A stretch of DNA of 64,000 nucleotides, taken from the NCBI GenBank assembly GCA_016710015.1, contig JADJLR010000005.1, forward strand, positions 124,001-188,000. Direction: 5' to 3'. The notes beneath the pieces were generated by a model. It was given only the letters and a program-made list of their open reading frames with translations. It was not told where the DNA came from and did not search any database. Made by a program: the position numbers and the translations under genes. Positions 52,568 to 61,885 of this stretch are shown in pieces (the first letter of the stretch is position 1; each line of letters starts with the position of its first letter). This stretch comes from Flavobacteriales bacterium. Lineage in GTDB: Bacteria > Bacteroidota > Bacteroidia > Flavobacteriales_F > PHOS-HE28.

Positions 52568-53061
52568 TCCACAGATGAGGAGGATGACCCGCCTAACGGC
52601 GGCTCTTTAGCTGGTAAAGCCTAACATTGTGTATGGCGATCCGGGATCCTGAAACGTTCGCGATCATCGGTGCGGCGATGGAGGTGCATTCCCATCTGGG
52701 CCATGGCTTCCTCGAGAACGTCTACCAAGAAGCATTTGCTCGTGAATTGACCTTTCAAGGCATTCCGTTCGAGCGTGAATGCGAATTGCCGGTCCATTAT
52801 AAGAATGAACGTTTGCCTTGTCACTACCGAGCTGACTTCGTCTGCTTCGCGAGCGTAGTCGTGGAGTTAAAGGCCCTGAGCAAGATGTCAGGAATCGAAC
52901 AAAAGCAAATACTCAACTACCTGAAAGCATCCGGCTACCAGCGTGGCCTTGTCTTGAATTTCGGTACAGAACGACTTCAGTACGATCGTTACGCGTTATA
53001 GTCGGAAGAAGCTAAGGCATTCAAGCTTGCCGGTAGGCAAGCCATCCTCCTCATCTGTGGA
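52568..53061. mobile_element. GxxExxY cassette framed by 33-bp inverted repeats
   Basis: The left arm 52568-52600 and right arm 53029-53061 are inverted copies matching at 29 of 33 positions, the outer 19 (TCCACAGATGAGGAGGATG) without mismatch. Only the GxxExxY gene lies between. The left arm begins 12 bp after the ABC-F stop. The same arm sequence occurs at 38234-38266 without a gene. No transposase or target duplication was identified, so movement would need a factor elsewhere. Confidence 0.6.
52633..53001 (+). CDS. GxxExxY family protein
   Basis: 122 residues from MAIRDPETFAIIGAAMEVHS. The naming motif is in LGHGFLENVYQEAF (G-F-L-E-N-V-Y). The rest, FERECELPVHYKNERL, YRADFVCFASVVVELKA and YLKASGYQRGLVLNFG, has the order of a PD-(D/E)xK nuclease-like core (Asp, then E-L-K). 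The family is widespread in Bacteroidetes and Leptospira, is commonly found among repeats, and its function is not settled. Here it is enclosed by inverted repeats. Confidence 0.9.
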   Translation: MAIRDPETFAIIGAAMEVHSHLGHGFLENVYQEAFARELTFQGIPFERECELPVHYKNERLPCHYRADFVCFASVVVELKALSKMSGIEQKQILNYLKASGYQRGLVLNFGTERLQYDRYAL

Positions 53062-53072
53062 CGCATTCGATT

Positions 53073-54077
53073 CTAGAATTTCGCGCAGGGTACGATGCGT
53101 CGCTTGCTCGCTGCTCTCTTCTTCTGGCGTGATGCGATCTCGTAGCCGATGGTCAACTCATGCGCGCCTGCGGATTGTCCGGCCAAGCGCGATACGGTGA
53201 TGTCGTAGCTATACCCGATGCGCAGGTCTTCGATGATGGTTCCGACTAGAACGGCCAAGGCATCGTTGTTGCCATAGCCGGGCGCATAGTGCTTCATCAG
53301 TGGTAAGCCGCGGTACCATAGCCCCATGAAGAAAGGTTCGCGTTCGAAGTAGACGCCCAGATCCAGCTGGTCGTATTTCTGCTGCGATTTATAGTTGAAG
53401 GCGAAGACGAAGCTTTGTGGATTCTTTTGAATGACCGGCGTGCGCACATGAATGCGATACCCCCCTTGCATGCTGAACTTCATAGGGACCATTGCTTCGT
53501 TCTGCAACAGCGATTGGTTCGGTCGATTGAGGTGGTGCAACGCAGCGCCCAGCCACATCTTCGGCGTGAAGAAGAGCAGGCCGGTTCCCATGTCGGCATA
53601 CCCGACGCTGGTGCCCTCCATGTTCTCATGGGTGCCTACGGTCCCACCTCGCGCCAATTGATCCCCGAAGACCAAACGCGAATAATCGACCGCGTGCTGT
53701 ACCCAACCCACCTGCAGTGCAGGACGGAGGAACACTTTTCGCTTCAATTGGATCTCGTACGCATACTGGCCGGTCACGCTCGAATACCGCAAGGCACCCG
53801 AACCAGCGCGATCATGGTGTACCATCAACCCCAGCCCGCTGCTCAAGTTGCTCAGGTTATGGTCGATCGCGAAGTTGGCCGTGACGAAAGCACCGGGTAT
53901 CGCGGGCCACTGATCACGCGCCACCAGTCCGAAACGTGTCTGCGATCCAGTACCCGAAAAGGCTGGGTTCAAGTACGTAGGTGTCGCATAGAACTGCGTT
54001 AGCTGGGCATCTTGTGCGACGATGCGCGAAAGACCGACCCAGCAACACAAGATCAACGATGCGTTCCTACTTTTCAT
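53073..54077 (-). CDS. PorP/SprF family type IX secretion outer-membrane protein
   Basis: 334 residues. A signal peptide (MKSRNASLILCCWVGLSRIVA) is followed by the family opening QDAQLTQFYATPTYLNPAFSGT. Alternating strands (LRPALQVGWVQHAV, WLGAALHHLNRPNQSL, LDLGVYFEREPFFMGLWYRG, LRIGYSYDITVSRL, HELTIGYEI) form a barrel of about 14 strands. SprF-like proteins pair with a T9SS type B cargo to take it to the surface. The cargo is presumably the PKD giant two genes upstream. It overlaps the preceding gene by 11 bp. Confidence 0.95.
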   Translation of the reverse strand: MKSRNASLILCCWVGLSRIVAQDAQLTQFYATPTYLNPAFSGTGSQTRFGLVARDQWPAIPGAFVTANFAIDHNLSNLSSGLGLMVHHDRAGSGALRYSSVTGQYAYEIQLKRKVFLRPALQVGWVQHAVDYSRLVFGDQLARGGTVGTHENMEGTSVGYADMGTGLLFFTPKMWLGAALHHLNRPNQSLLQNEAMVPMKFSMQGGYRIHVRTPVIQKNPQSFVFAFNYKSQQKYDQLDLGVYFEREPFFMGLWYRGLPLMKHYAPGYGNNDALAVLVGTIIEDLRIGYSYDITVSRLAGQSAGAHELTIGYEIASRQKKRAASKRRIVPCAKF

Positions 54078-55656
54078 TCCGGGTTAGGCCATCGCGCGCA
54101 TGGATCGACTCCAGCATGATGTCCAAGGCCATCTCACGGCCTTCGCCCTCCACATTAGCAACGAGAACGCTGGTCCGGGTCACGAAACCTGGTGCCTCCA
54201 CGGTCATGGAATACTCCGCTTCCGGAGTAAGTACCATCAGGAACCGCCCCGTCTTCTCATTGGTGTTGTACACGCCGACGATCTCCTCACCAGTGGCATC
54301 CGTCAGCAGGATGCGCGCTTTCACGGGCTCATCCATCAGATCGGCCACCACACCATGGACGATGACGTTGTCCAACTGACTGTTCGGGAACACGACCTGG
54401 TAGATGTCCTGCATGCCCATTCCCTCCGCGCGCTCGCTGGAGAAATAGCCGGTGCGCCCATCTTCGCTCAAACAGAAGTAGATGTCGTCGTTCACCGTAT
54501 TCAGCGGGTAGCCCATGTTCTGCGGAGCGTCCCAGCCATTCATGTCCGCGTTGAGCAAGGTGGTCTTGAAGATATCGTAACCACCCATGGTGCTGTGTCC
54601 CTTGGAGCAGAAAAAGAGGGTGACACCGTCACTGTGCATGAAGGGCGCATCCTCGTCCTCGGCGGTGTTCACCTGTGCCCCAAGATTCAGCGGAAGGCTC
54701 CATTCGCCATTCGGTAGGCGCCGGATCCGATAGATATCGCGACCGCCAAAACCGCCCGGACGATCACTGGTGAAGTAGATCTCCTGCGCACCAGGCGCGA
54801 TGCTGGCACTGGGCTCGTGATATTCGGAGTTGATGCGCGGTGTCATCAATTCGGGCTGCTGCCATTTTCGGGCGTGCATCCGCGCTTCGTACAGATCGCC
54901 GCTCACCAGATTCTGTTGGGTGCGGTAGATGATCATCGAATTGCCATCCGGACTCAGGCCGACCGTGGCATCATGTACCAAGGTGTTCAACGGCGTACCC
55001 TCGCGTATGGCATTGGTCCAGATATCGTCGATCCGCTTCGCAGTGTATATATCCTCGAACCACTGGCCCATGGGGTCTCGCAGGTTTCCTGTGGTCCCCT
55101 CGCGGCGCGAGGTGAAGTACATGGTATTGCCATCGCCGGTCACCAACGGACAGTAGTCGTGCGCGGGAGAGTTGATCATAGGCCCCATATTGCGGATCCT
55201 CAATTCAACAGGAGCTTGCGTCAAGACCTTCGCCGTGTTCGCCATGGCTCGGTTCCGTTCCACCTCGACATCTTTCACTGCACGACCATTCTTCATCTGG
55301 TACTCCGCAAAGAGGGCCAATGCATCATCGAAACGTTGTTGGCAGTGACGCGCAAGGGCCAGTTGATAGTAGGATTCGATATACCCTTCCTCTACCCCGC
55401 GTTCGAAATACTGCGCCGCCTGTTCCTTCTTCCCAGGGGTATTCACCAAGCAAACGCCCATGTCATGCTGGACCTCCGCGAAGAGCGGATCCACCGGCAA
55501 CAGCCGCTTGTAGACCTTGGCAGCCTCAACGTATTCCTCATTCGCCAAGAGGGACTTCGCCTGATCGAGCATTTGGAAGTGCAACTTCTTGTATCCGTGC
55601 TGCGCCATGATCGGCGTGCAGAGTAGAAGTAGAGAGAGGGTATGGATACGTAGCAT
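54067..55656 (-). CDS. TPR and PD40/WD40-like beta-propeller protein (PorE-like, no OmpA domain)
   Basis: 529 residues. Signal peptide MLRIHTLSLLLLCTPIMA. TPR repeats fill about 25-130 (YVEAAKVYKRLLPVDPLFAE, YESYYQLALARHCQQRFDDA-like spacing). A PD40 beta-propeller follows (about 160-430), with repeats of the form Y-F-T-S-(R/D)-R and DIYxxxR. A carboxypeptidase-regulatory-like domain (about 440-520) ends it. T9SS PorE-type proteins have this order plus a C-terminal OmpA domain, which is absent here. It probably links cargo or PorP to the periplasmic machinery. It begins 3 bp after the giant gene's stop. Confidence 0.85.
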   Translation of the reverse strand: MLRIHTLSLLLLCTPIMAQHGYKKLHFQMLDQAKSLLANEEYVEAAKVYKRLLPVDPLFAEVQHDMGVCLVNTPGKKEQAAQYFERGVEEGYIESYYQLALARHCQQRFDDALALFAEYQMKNGRAVKDVEVERNRAMANTAKVLTQAPVELRIRNMGPMINSPAHDYCPLVTGDGNTMYFTSRREGTTGNLRDPMGQWFEDIYTAKRIDDIWTNAIREGTPLNTLVHDATVGLSPDGNSMIIYRTQQNLVSGDLYEARMHARKWQQPELMTPRINSEYHEPSASIAPGAQEIYFTSDRPGGFGGRDIYRIRRLPNGEWSLPLNLGAQVNTAEDEDAPFMHSDGVTLFFCSKGHSTMGGYDIFKTTLLNADMNGWDAPQNMGYPLNTVNDDIYFCLSEDGRTGYFSSERAEGMGMQDIYQVVFPNSQLDNVIVHGVVADLMDEPVKARILLTDATGEEIVGVYNTNEKTGRFLMVLTPEAEYSMTVEAPGFVTRTSVLVANVEGEGREMALDIMLESIHARDGLTRNEK

Positions 55657-55659
55657 GGT

Positions 55660-58600
55660 TCAACGGAGTAAGGTGACATCTCCTTTCAGGATGGATTCAT
55701 GTCCATCACTGAATTTGGCATAGGCTTTCCAGACGTAAACGTCCTGTTTGGCGGGCTGGCCACGGTAGTAGCCATCCCACCCGATACGGATATCATCGGT
55801 GGCGAAGAGCAGTTCACCCCAACGGTTGTAGATCTCCAATTTGTAATCTTCCACGCCTTCGAACAGCGGAAAGAAGTGGTCGTTATTGAAACTGCGCGGG
55901 TCGTACACCCCATCGGTGGGTCCAGTAGAACTTGGTGTGAACGCATTCGGGAATCGGATCTCGCCGGAGGCGGTCGCCACCACCGGATCCTCCAATAGGA
56001 AGGTGTCCGGGCAATTCCATTGATTGTTGGCGATCAGTTGCACGTTGAATTCTCCTATTTGTTGGTAGTAATGCACCGGGTTGAACTCACTGGATGAGTT
56101 CCCATCGCCAAAGTCCCACTGATACATCGTTGCGTTGCTGGACAGGTTGTATGTGAAAACGGGTTCACTGGGTATCACGACCTCGTTCGGTTGAAGGACG
56201 AAGAAGGCTGTGGCACGTGGGCGTACGACCACGGAATCCACCTTGGTCATGGTATTCGTTCCTCCGTTGATGCCGGTCGCTGTCAAAGTCACGGTATAGA
56301 CCCCTGGTACGTTGAAGATGTACGTGGGGTTATCCGCCGTGCTGGTTCCGCCATCCCCGAAGTTCCATTGATAGGTCGATCCTTGTAGGCTGGTATTGGT
56401 GAACGAGACGACCAGCGGCGCACATCCACTACCCTGCCCGATGAAGCTCGCGCTAGGCAGCGGTGGTGTGATGGTGATCACTTGCGCGGCCGTATCGGCG
56501 CAATAGGTACCGCTCACCACCAACCGAATGGTGAATACGCCCCACGTACCGTACGCATGTGTGCCGGGCGAAGCTTGTGTAGAGGTGGCCCCATCTCCTA
56601 AGTCCCATGCGTGGGTCCAAGGCCCAGGCGAACTGTTGTTCAATACCAACACATTCGCATTGGGGAACTGTTGCGTGTTCGGTGTGGCTTGGAAGGCCGC
56701 AGCAGGCACCGGATACACATGGATCAAATGATCCATCGTTGCTGTACAACCGTACGCTGAAGTGGCCGTGAGTGTGATGGTATGCACCTGGTCCAAGGCG
56801 GTGTTGTTCACATAGCTGTAGGTCGGTTCGAAACCAAGCAGGATCGTGCCATCACCCATGCTCCACTGATAGCTCGCGGCACCCGAACTGTTGTTCACCA
56901 GATCCACAGCGGCCGGCGAGCATAGGGCGGTATCCACGTCGAAGTCGGCGATCACTGTGGGGTATATCTGGATCTGGCTTGTAGCCGTGTCCGTACATCC
57001 ATGGATCGTGGTCGCAACGAGCCTCGGATCGAAGAAGACCGGATCGGTTCCGGAGTTGATGTACGTGTGGGAGGTCGCGCCAGGGCCGCCGGATGTGGTG
57101 GTGCCATCACCAAACGACCACTCCAAACCAACCGCACCGATGCTGAGGTCTTGGAAGTTGACAGGCAAAGGCTGACAACCCGCTTGCGTATTCGGAATGA
57201 ACTGGGCGATCGGTTGCGGGTGTATGAGGATCGTCGCTGTAGCCGTATCGCTGCAACCGAAGCTGGATGTCGCAGTGAGTTGGATGTCAAAGAGTATATC
57301 ATTCAACCCTTGGCCCGTATACACATGCGTAGGAGCCGCTGCATCCGATGTTTGTCCATCGCCGAAGGACCAGGAGTAGGTACTCGCCCCGGCGCTGACG
57401 TTTGCGAATTGCACGGGCAACGGAGCGCAACCCACGCTATCCGCGACGAATACGGCATTGACTGCCGGAAAGACCTGTACCTGTGAAGAGGCGATGCTCG
57501 AACAGCCTTGCGCGTTCGTAGCAGTAAGGGCGATCGGATAGGTGATCGCATTCGTCCCGGCGTAGTTGTACCACGTGTGCGTGTGTGCAGAGACCAAGGT
57601 GTCCGAGTCACTTCCATCGCCATAACTCCAATCGTACGCTGTGGCACCCGTACTCAAGTTGGTTATGGTCGCCGTGAACGGATGGCAACCCGAAAGCGGT
57701 GCCACGAGCAATTGTGCATCCGGCACCGGATAGACCGTTACCTCATCATAGGTGGTGTCCGTACATCCGAATGCATTGCTCGCAACCAAGGTGATCGGGA
57801 AGATCAGATCCGCTGCTGTGTTGTTGAAATAGATGTGTGAGGGCGATGGTCCCGAACCCGATGTGCCATCGCCGAAATCCCACGCGTAACTCACGGCGCC
57901 GACCACGGAAGGCAAGGTCACCGTATGTGGACTACAGCCGCTATCCGGTTGTGCTACAAAGGTGAAATCCGGTGTCGGGTACACAAGGATCTGCTGGCTG
58001 AGCGTATCGGAACAACCCGCATCCGAATAGGCGATCAATCGCACGGTCCTCGATTGCAGAAAGAGCGTGGTGTTGACATAGGTGTGCGAAGGTGAGAGCG
58101 CAACGCTGGTACTGCCGTCGCCGAAATCCCAGAGATAATTGTCAGCCCCGGTACTGCTATTCGTGAAGTCGACCGCGAGTGGCGCGCAACCCGGAACCGC
58201 ATTGTGGCTGAAGATCGCATTCACCCCAGAGGCTACGGTGATCGGTGCAGAAGCTGTATCCGCGCACCCAGATGGCGTACTCATGATCAACTGTACCACG
58301 TAGATGCTGTCCTGCGTCCCCAAGTTGATGTACGTGTGGTTCGGCGAGAACGCGTTCGACGCACCCCCATCACCGAATGTCCAGATCGCATCGACACCGC
58401 CCACGCTGGTGTTCAAGAAGTCCACCGGGAAAGGGGAACAACCCAGATCGCTGCTTGGAACGAAGGAGGCCACCGGCTTGGCTTCCACCACGACATCCAT
58501 GGTTCCAGTGCCACTGCAATACGGAGTTGTACCGGTGAGCATTACCGTGTAGCCACCCGAAGCGGCATAGAGGTGGTTCGGCGATTGTACCGTATCTGTT

Positions 58601-60195
58601 GTGCCATCTCCGAGATCCCACGCCCATTGGATGATCGGATTGCCCGGTTGCGTGACGGTGAGGTCAGCGAATTCGGCGATCACCCCCTGACATACGTTCT
58701 GCGCACCGATCACCACTTGAGGTGGGTCGTACACGTTGATCTCATGCGTGGCGACATCCTCACACCCTTGTGAATTGGCAACTGTGAGTGTTACCGGGTA
58801 GTTGCCCGCTGTTCCGTACAAGTGGGGTGGCGGATCCTGAAGCGGACTGGTCGTTCCATCACCGAAGTCCCAGAAGTAAGTGATCCCGCTAACGGATGTA
58901 TTGGTGAATGCCACGGTAAGCTGATCACAGGCCGCATCATTGTCTACCGAGAATTGTGCAGTAGGGCTCGGCAGCACATCCACTACGACCGAAGCGGTGT
59001 CCGCACATCCGGCGGTAGCGCCTTGGATGCTCGCTGCATAGCGCACGGTGTAGTTGCCGGGCGTATTGAAGGTGTGGGTCTGATCCCCCGCCCCGGTCCA
59101 ATTGAACCCGCCACCGGTACCCCAGTCCCATTCGTAGTAATTCGCACCGCCCGTGGTGGTCTCGTTGAAGGACACCTCGCTACCGGCACACACCGGGTTC
59201 GGCGTAGCGGTGAGTGAGACCGTCGGCGGCGGAACGATGTTGATCGTCACGTATGCCGTATCGATCCCGCAATAGTTGCTGTCGAGCAACATCACTTCGT
59301 AGCTCCCGATCGCAGGGTATTGGATCGTGCGCGGAAAGGTCGGTGGCCAAGGTGTCCAATCGATGATGCTATCCTGGCCTGCTCCCCAGTAGTCGCCGAA
59401 ATTCCAGTACTCGTAGCGTTGGAAGATGTTGCCTTGATTGAAGCAGTTGCGATCCGTGGTATTGGCGAAGGTGACCGTTCGATCCGGCCAGCACAGCAAA
59501 GTGGCGCTCGGTGCGATGGTGGCATCATCGATATCCCAGATCCGTATCGGGTTGAACGTTGCGAAGCTGGAACCGCCTTGAAGGGTGTTGCATGTGTTCT
59601 GCGCGGTAAGGCGCACCGTGGTTTCACAATCCACCGTGCCTTGCTGGTAGGTGTGCGGTATGGTCTGTCCCCAGTTGGTATGATCGAATGTGAGGATGGG
59701 TGAGCCGTCGCCGAAATCCCACGTGAATACCGTGTTCGGCGAAACGTTCGTGCTGCTGTTGATGAATTCCACCACTTCCGGTGCGCACACCTGTGTAAGA
59801 CCTCCCACGGGGATCTGGATGGAGGCGCTGCTGCTCTGCTCCATCACCAAGGTTCCGGTGACCACGCATCCGGTGGCCAACTCGGTGAAGACCACCGTGA
59901 ACTCGTTCACTGCATTCGCATACACGTGACTCACGGTCTGAGGGGCCACCAGCGAAGCGCCTGCATACAAGTTGCTGCCATCTCCCCAGTCGATGGTGAA
60001 TGCACCGACCGCGCCCGGTGTCGCGATCAACAAAGCGAAGCTGCCACTGGAGCAACTGTACCACATCGGTGATGCGGATGGTTGGCCGTAGTAATCGTAA
60101 AGCTGTGGACATTGACCCATGGCCGCAACACCCACCAATGAGGTGATCCAAGCCAAGATCGGCCGTCGGATACGCAGGATGCCACGGTTCTTCAC
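55660..60195 (-). CDS. Giant PKD-repeat adhesin with gliding-associated (type B) C-terminal domain
   Basis: About 1511 residues from a GTG at 60195, which leaves a plausible signal peptide (KNRGILRIRRPILAWITSLV, GVAAMGQ). An ATG at 60309 is the alternative and adds 38 residues without signal character. About 16 PKD-type units carry W-x-F-G-D-G variants (TWDFGDGS, YLWDFGDGST, YSWSFGDGQT, YQWNFGDGGT), mostly spaced about 85 residues. The end FPNAFTPSSTGPTDGVYDP, EIYNRWGELLF and GWDGYYRGQPAKQDVYVWK is the CHU_C domain directing T9SS type B export. It leads an operon with the PD40 and PorP/SprF genes. Confidence 0.9.
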   Translation of the reverse strand: MKNRGILRIRRPILAWITSLVGVAAMGQCPQLYDYYGQPSASPMWYSCSSGSFALLIATPGAVGAFTIDWGDGSNLYAGASLVAPQTVSHVYANAVNEFTVVFTELATGCVVTGTLVMEQSSSASIQIPVGGLTQVCAPEVVEFINSSTNVSPNTVFTWDFGDGSPILTFDHTNWGQTIPHTYQQGTVDCETTVRLTAQNTCNTLQGGSSFATFNPIRIWDIDDATIAPSATLLCWPDRTVTFANTTDRNCFNQGNIFQRYEYWNFGDYWGAGQDSIIDWTPWPPTFPRTIQYPAIGSYEVMLLDSNYCGIDTAYVTINIVPPPTVSLTATPNPVCAGSEVSFNETTTGGANYYEWDWGTGGGFNWTGAGDQTHTFNTPGNYTVRYAASIQGATAGCADTASVVVDVLPSPTAQFSVDNDAACDQLTVAFTNTSVSGITYFWDFGDGTTSPLQDPPPHLYGTAGNYPVTLTVANSQGCEDVATHEINVYDPPQVVIGAQNVCQGVIAEFADLTVTQPGNPIIQWAWDLGDGTTDTVQSPNHLYAASGGYTVMLTGTTPYCSGTGTMDVVVEAKPVASFVPSSDLGCSPFPVDFLNTSVGGVDAIWTFGDGGASNAFSPNHTYINLGTQDSIYVVQLIMSTPSGCADTASAPITVASGVNAIFSHNAVPGCAPLAVDFTNSSTGADNYLWDFGDGSTSVALSPSHTYVNTTLFLQSRTVRLIAYSDAGCSDTLSQQILVYPTPDFTFVAQPDSGCSPHTVTLPSVVGAVSYAWDFGDGTSGSGPSPSHIYFNNTAADLIFPITLVASNAFGCTDTTYDEVTVYPVPDAQLLVAPLSGCHPFTATITNLSTGATAYDWSYGDGSDSDTLVSAHTHTWYNYAGTNAITYPIALTATNAQGCSSIASSQVQVFPAVNAVFVADSVGCAPLPVQFANVSAGASTYSWSFGDGQTSDAAAPTHVYTGQGLNDILFDIQLTATSSFGCSDTATATILIHPQPIAQFIPNTQAGCQPLPVNFQDLSIGAVGLEWSFGDGTTTSGGPGATSHTYINSGTDPVFFDPRLVATTIHGCTDTATSQIQIYPTVIADFDVDTALCSPAAVDLVNNSSGAASYQWSMGDGTILLGFEPTYSYVNNTALDQVHTITLTATSAYGCTATMDHLIHVYPVPAAAFQATPNTQQFPNANVLVLNNSSPGPWTHAWDLGDGATSTQASPGTHAYGTWGVFTIRLVVSGTYCADTAAQVITITPPLPSASFIGQGSGCAPLVVSFTNTSLQGSTYQWNFGDGGTSTADNPTYIFNVPGVYTVTLTATGINGGTNTMTKVDSVVVRPRATAFFVLQPNEVVIPSEPVFTYNLSSNATMYQWDFGDGNSSSEFNPVHYYQQIGEFNVQLIANNQWNCPDTFLLEDPVVATASGEIRFPNAFTPSSTGPTDGVYDPRSFNNDHFFPLFEGVEDYKLEIYNRWGELLFATDDIRIGWDGYYRGQPAKQDVYVWKAYAKFSDGHESILKGDVTLLR

Positions 60196-60336
60196 GGGTG
60201 TTCGTACGTGCAACCCACGCAAATGGATACAGCCGCTCTTGTTCTGCGTTGGAACCCTTCCGATCACGTTCCCGTATGAAGGCCAACCACGACCGCGAGT
60301 TCCTTCCACACCGAACCGGGATCCTCGTTACTCACT

Positions 60337-61827
60337 ATGGAACAATTCGACCTTTGCGTCATTGGCGGCGGCCCGGCCGGATACGCCGCTGCAATGCGCG
60401 CCATCGATCTGGGAAAACGCACCCTCCTTGTGGAACGCGATCGCATCGGCGGTACCGGGATCTTCAACGGAGCACTTGCTTCAAAGACCTTGTGGGAGAT
60501 CGCACACCGGGTCTCCAGCACCAACGAATTGATGCGTACCAGGGGTAGAGAACCCTTCCGACTGAGCTGGGAAGAGGTGAGCCGAACCATGCACGAAGCG
60601 GTCTTCGAACGCAAGTATCTCTACGCTTGCCACATGCAACTCCTTGTGAACGACAAGGAGGGTCCCGCACTCTTCAAACATGAACGCGGTAGTGGACGTT
60701 TGATGGATGCACACACGGTACGGATCGAACGGACAGGGTACGTAGTAGACATACATGCCGATCAGATCATCATCGCTACTGGAAGTCGGCCACGTATGGT
60801 CCCCGATATCGCTGTGGATGAAGAACATATTTTCACCAGTGACGGGATCTTCGAGATCACCGCACTTCCTAAAAGCATCGTGATCATCGGTGCCGGGGTC
60901 ATCGGTTGCGAGTTCGCCACCATTTTCTGCAACCTCGGTGCAACTCGGGTCCACCTCATCGATAGAGCGGACCGGATCCTCCCGTTCGAGGATGCCGATG
61001 TATCCGAACTCGTCGCGCGCAACTTGGAACGCAAAGGCGTGATCATCCATCGATCCGCCAAACTGGAACGGATCGCGGTGGATGGTGATGAAGTCGAATA
61101 CGTCCTTTCCTATGCCGATGGCCACACCGAGACCGTGCGCGTGGAAAAGGCCTTGCTATCCGTCGGTCGCTTGCCGAACACCGAAGGCTTGGGATTGGAT
61201 GTCGCCGGTGTACGGATGGATCCGGACAAAGGACACATTCAGATCACCGATACGCGCACCTCGCAGCCGCATATCCATGTGGTGGGCGATGCGACTGCGA
61301 CCAACATGCTCGTCAACCTCGGCGAAATGGAAGGCCGACATGCCGTGGAACGCATCTGGGCGGGTAAGGAGGTACCGCTTTCCTACGACAATGTCAGTAA
61401 CATCATGTTCCTTGATCCCGAAGTGGCCGGCGTAGGACTCAACGAACAGGAGTGTCGCAAACGTGGCATCGCCTACCGCATGGCACGTATCGATTACTCC
61501 TGCCTCGCCAGAGCGATCGCTATGCGAAGCACGAAAGGCTTCTTCAAGGTATTGGTGACGAACGACCCCGACATGCGTGTGCTCGGTATGCGTGCAGTGG
61601 GCGAACATGCCTCCAGCGCGATCGAAGCCGTCGCCTTGATGATGCGCTTGGGTACTCCGATCCGTGAACTGGCCGAACTGATCCATCCACATCCAAGCAT
61701 TACCGAAGGCGTTCAAGAATGTGCGCGCATGCTGCTCGGGACAAGCATCTTCAAACCGGGTGTGTTCGATGATCGCATGCAGTGCTATACATGGGAACCA
61801 CAGGTCTCCACGATGGTGGCTGCCTAG
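60337..61827 (+). CDS. FAD-dependent pyridine nucleotide oxidoreductase of the Lpd/SthA fold, without redox disulfide
   Basis: 496 residues. FAD-binding CVIGGGPAGYAAAMRA starts at residue 8, NAD(P)-binding VIIGAGVIGCEFATIF near 185, and HVVGDATATNML is the second FAD motif. The dimerisation end has HPHPSITEGVQE, the His-Glu pair of the family. The redox-active motif GGTCxxxxC is replaced: GGTGIFNGALASK has Gly41 and Ala46. It therefore cannot act as a disulfide reductase; NAD(P)H transhydrogenase or dehydrogenase-type hydride transfer is more plausible. It is divergent from the PKD adhesin. Confidence 0.88.
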   Translation: MEQFDLCVIGGGPAGYAAAMRAIDLGKRTLLVERDRIGGTGIFNGALASKTLWEIAHRVSSTNELMRTRGREPFRLSWEEVSRTMHEAVFERKYLYACHMQLLVNDKEGPALFKHERGSGRLMDAHTVRIERTGYVVDIHADQIIIATGSRPRMVPDIAVDEEHIFTSDGIFEITALPKSIVIIGAGVIGCEFATIFCNLGATRVHLIDRADRILPFEDADVSELVARNLERKGVIIHRSAKLERIAVDGDEVEYVLSYADGHTETVRVEKALLSVGRLPNTEGLGLDVAGVRMDPDKGHIQITDTRTSQPHIHVVGDATATNMLVNLGEMEGRHAVERIWAGKEVPLSYDNVSNIMFLDPEVAGVGLNEQECRKRGIAYRMARIDYSCLARAIAMRSTKGFFKVLVTNDPDMRVLGMRAVGEHASSAIEAVALMMRLGTPIRELAELIHPHPSITEGVQECARMLLGTSIFKPGVFDDRMQCYTWEPQVSTMVAA

Positions 61828-61885
61828 TGTAGTAACCACTAAGTGGAAGGTTCCTTCCCTCCTACATTCCAACGCGTATTTGCAC

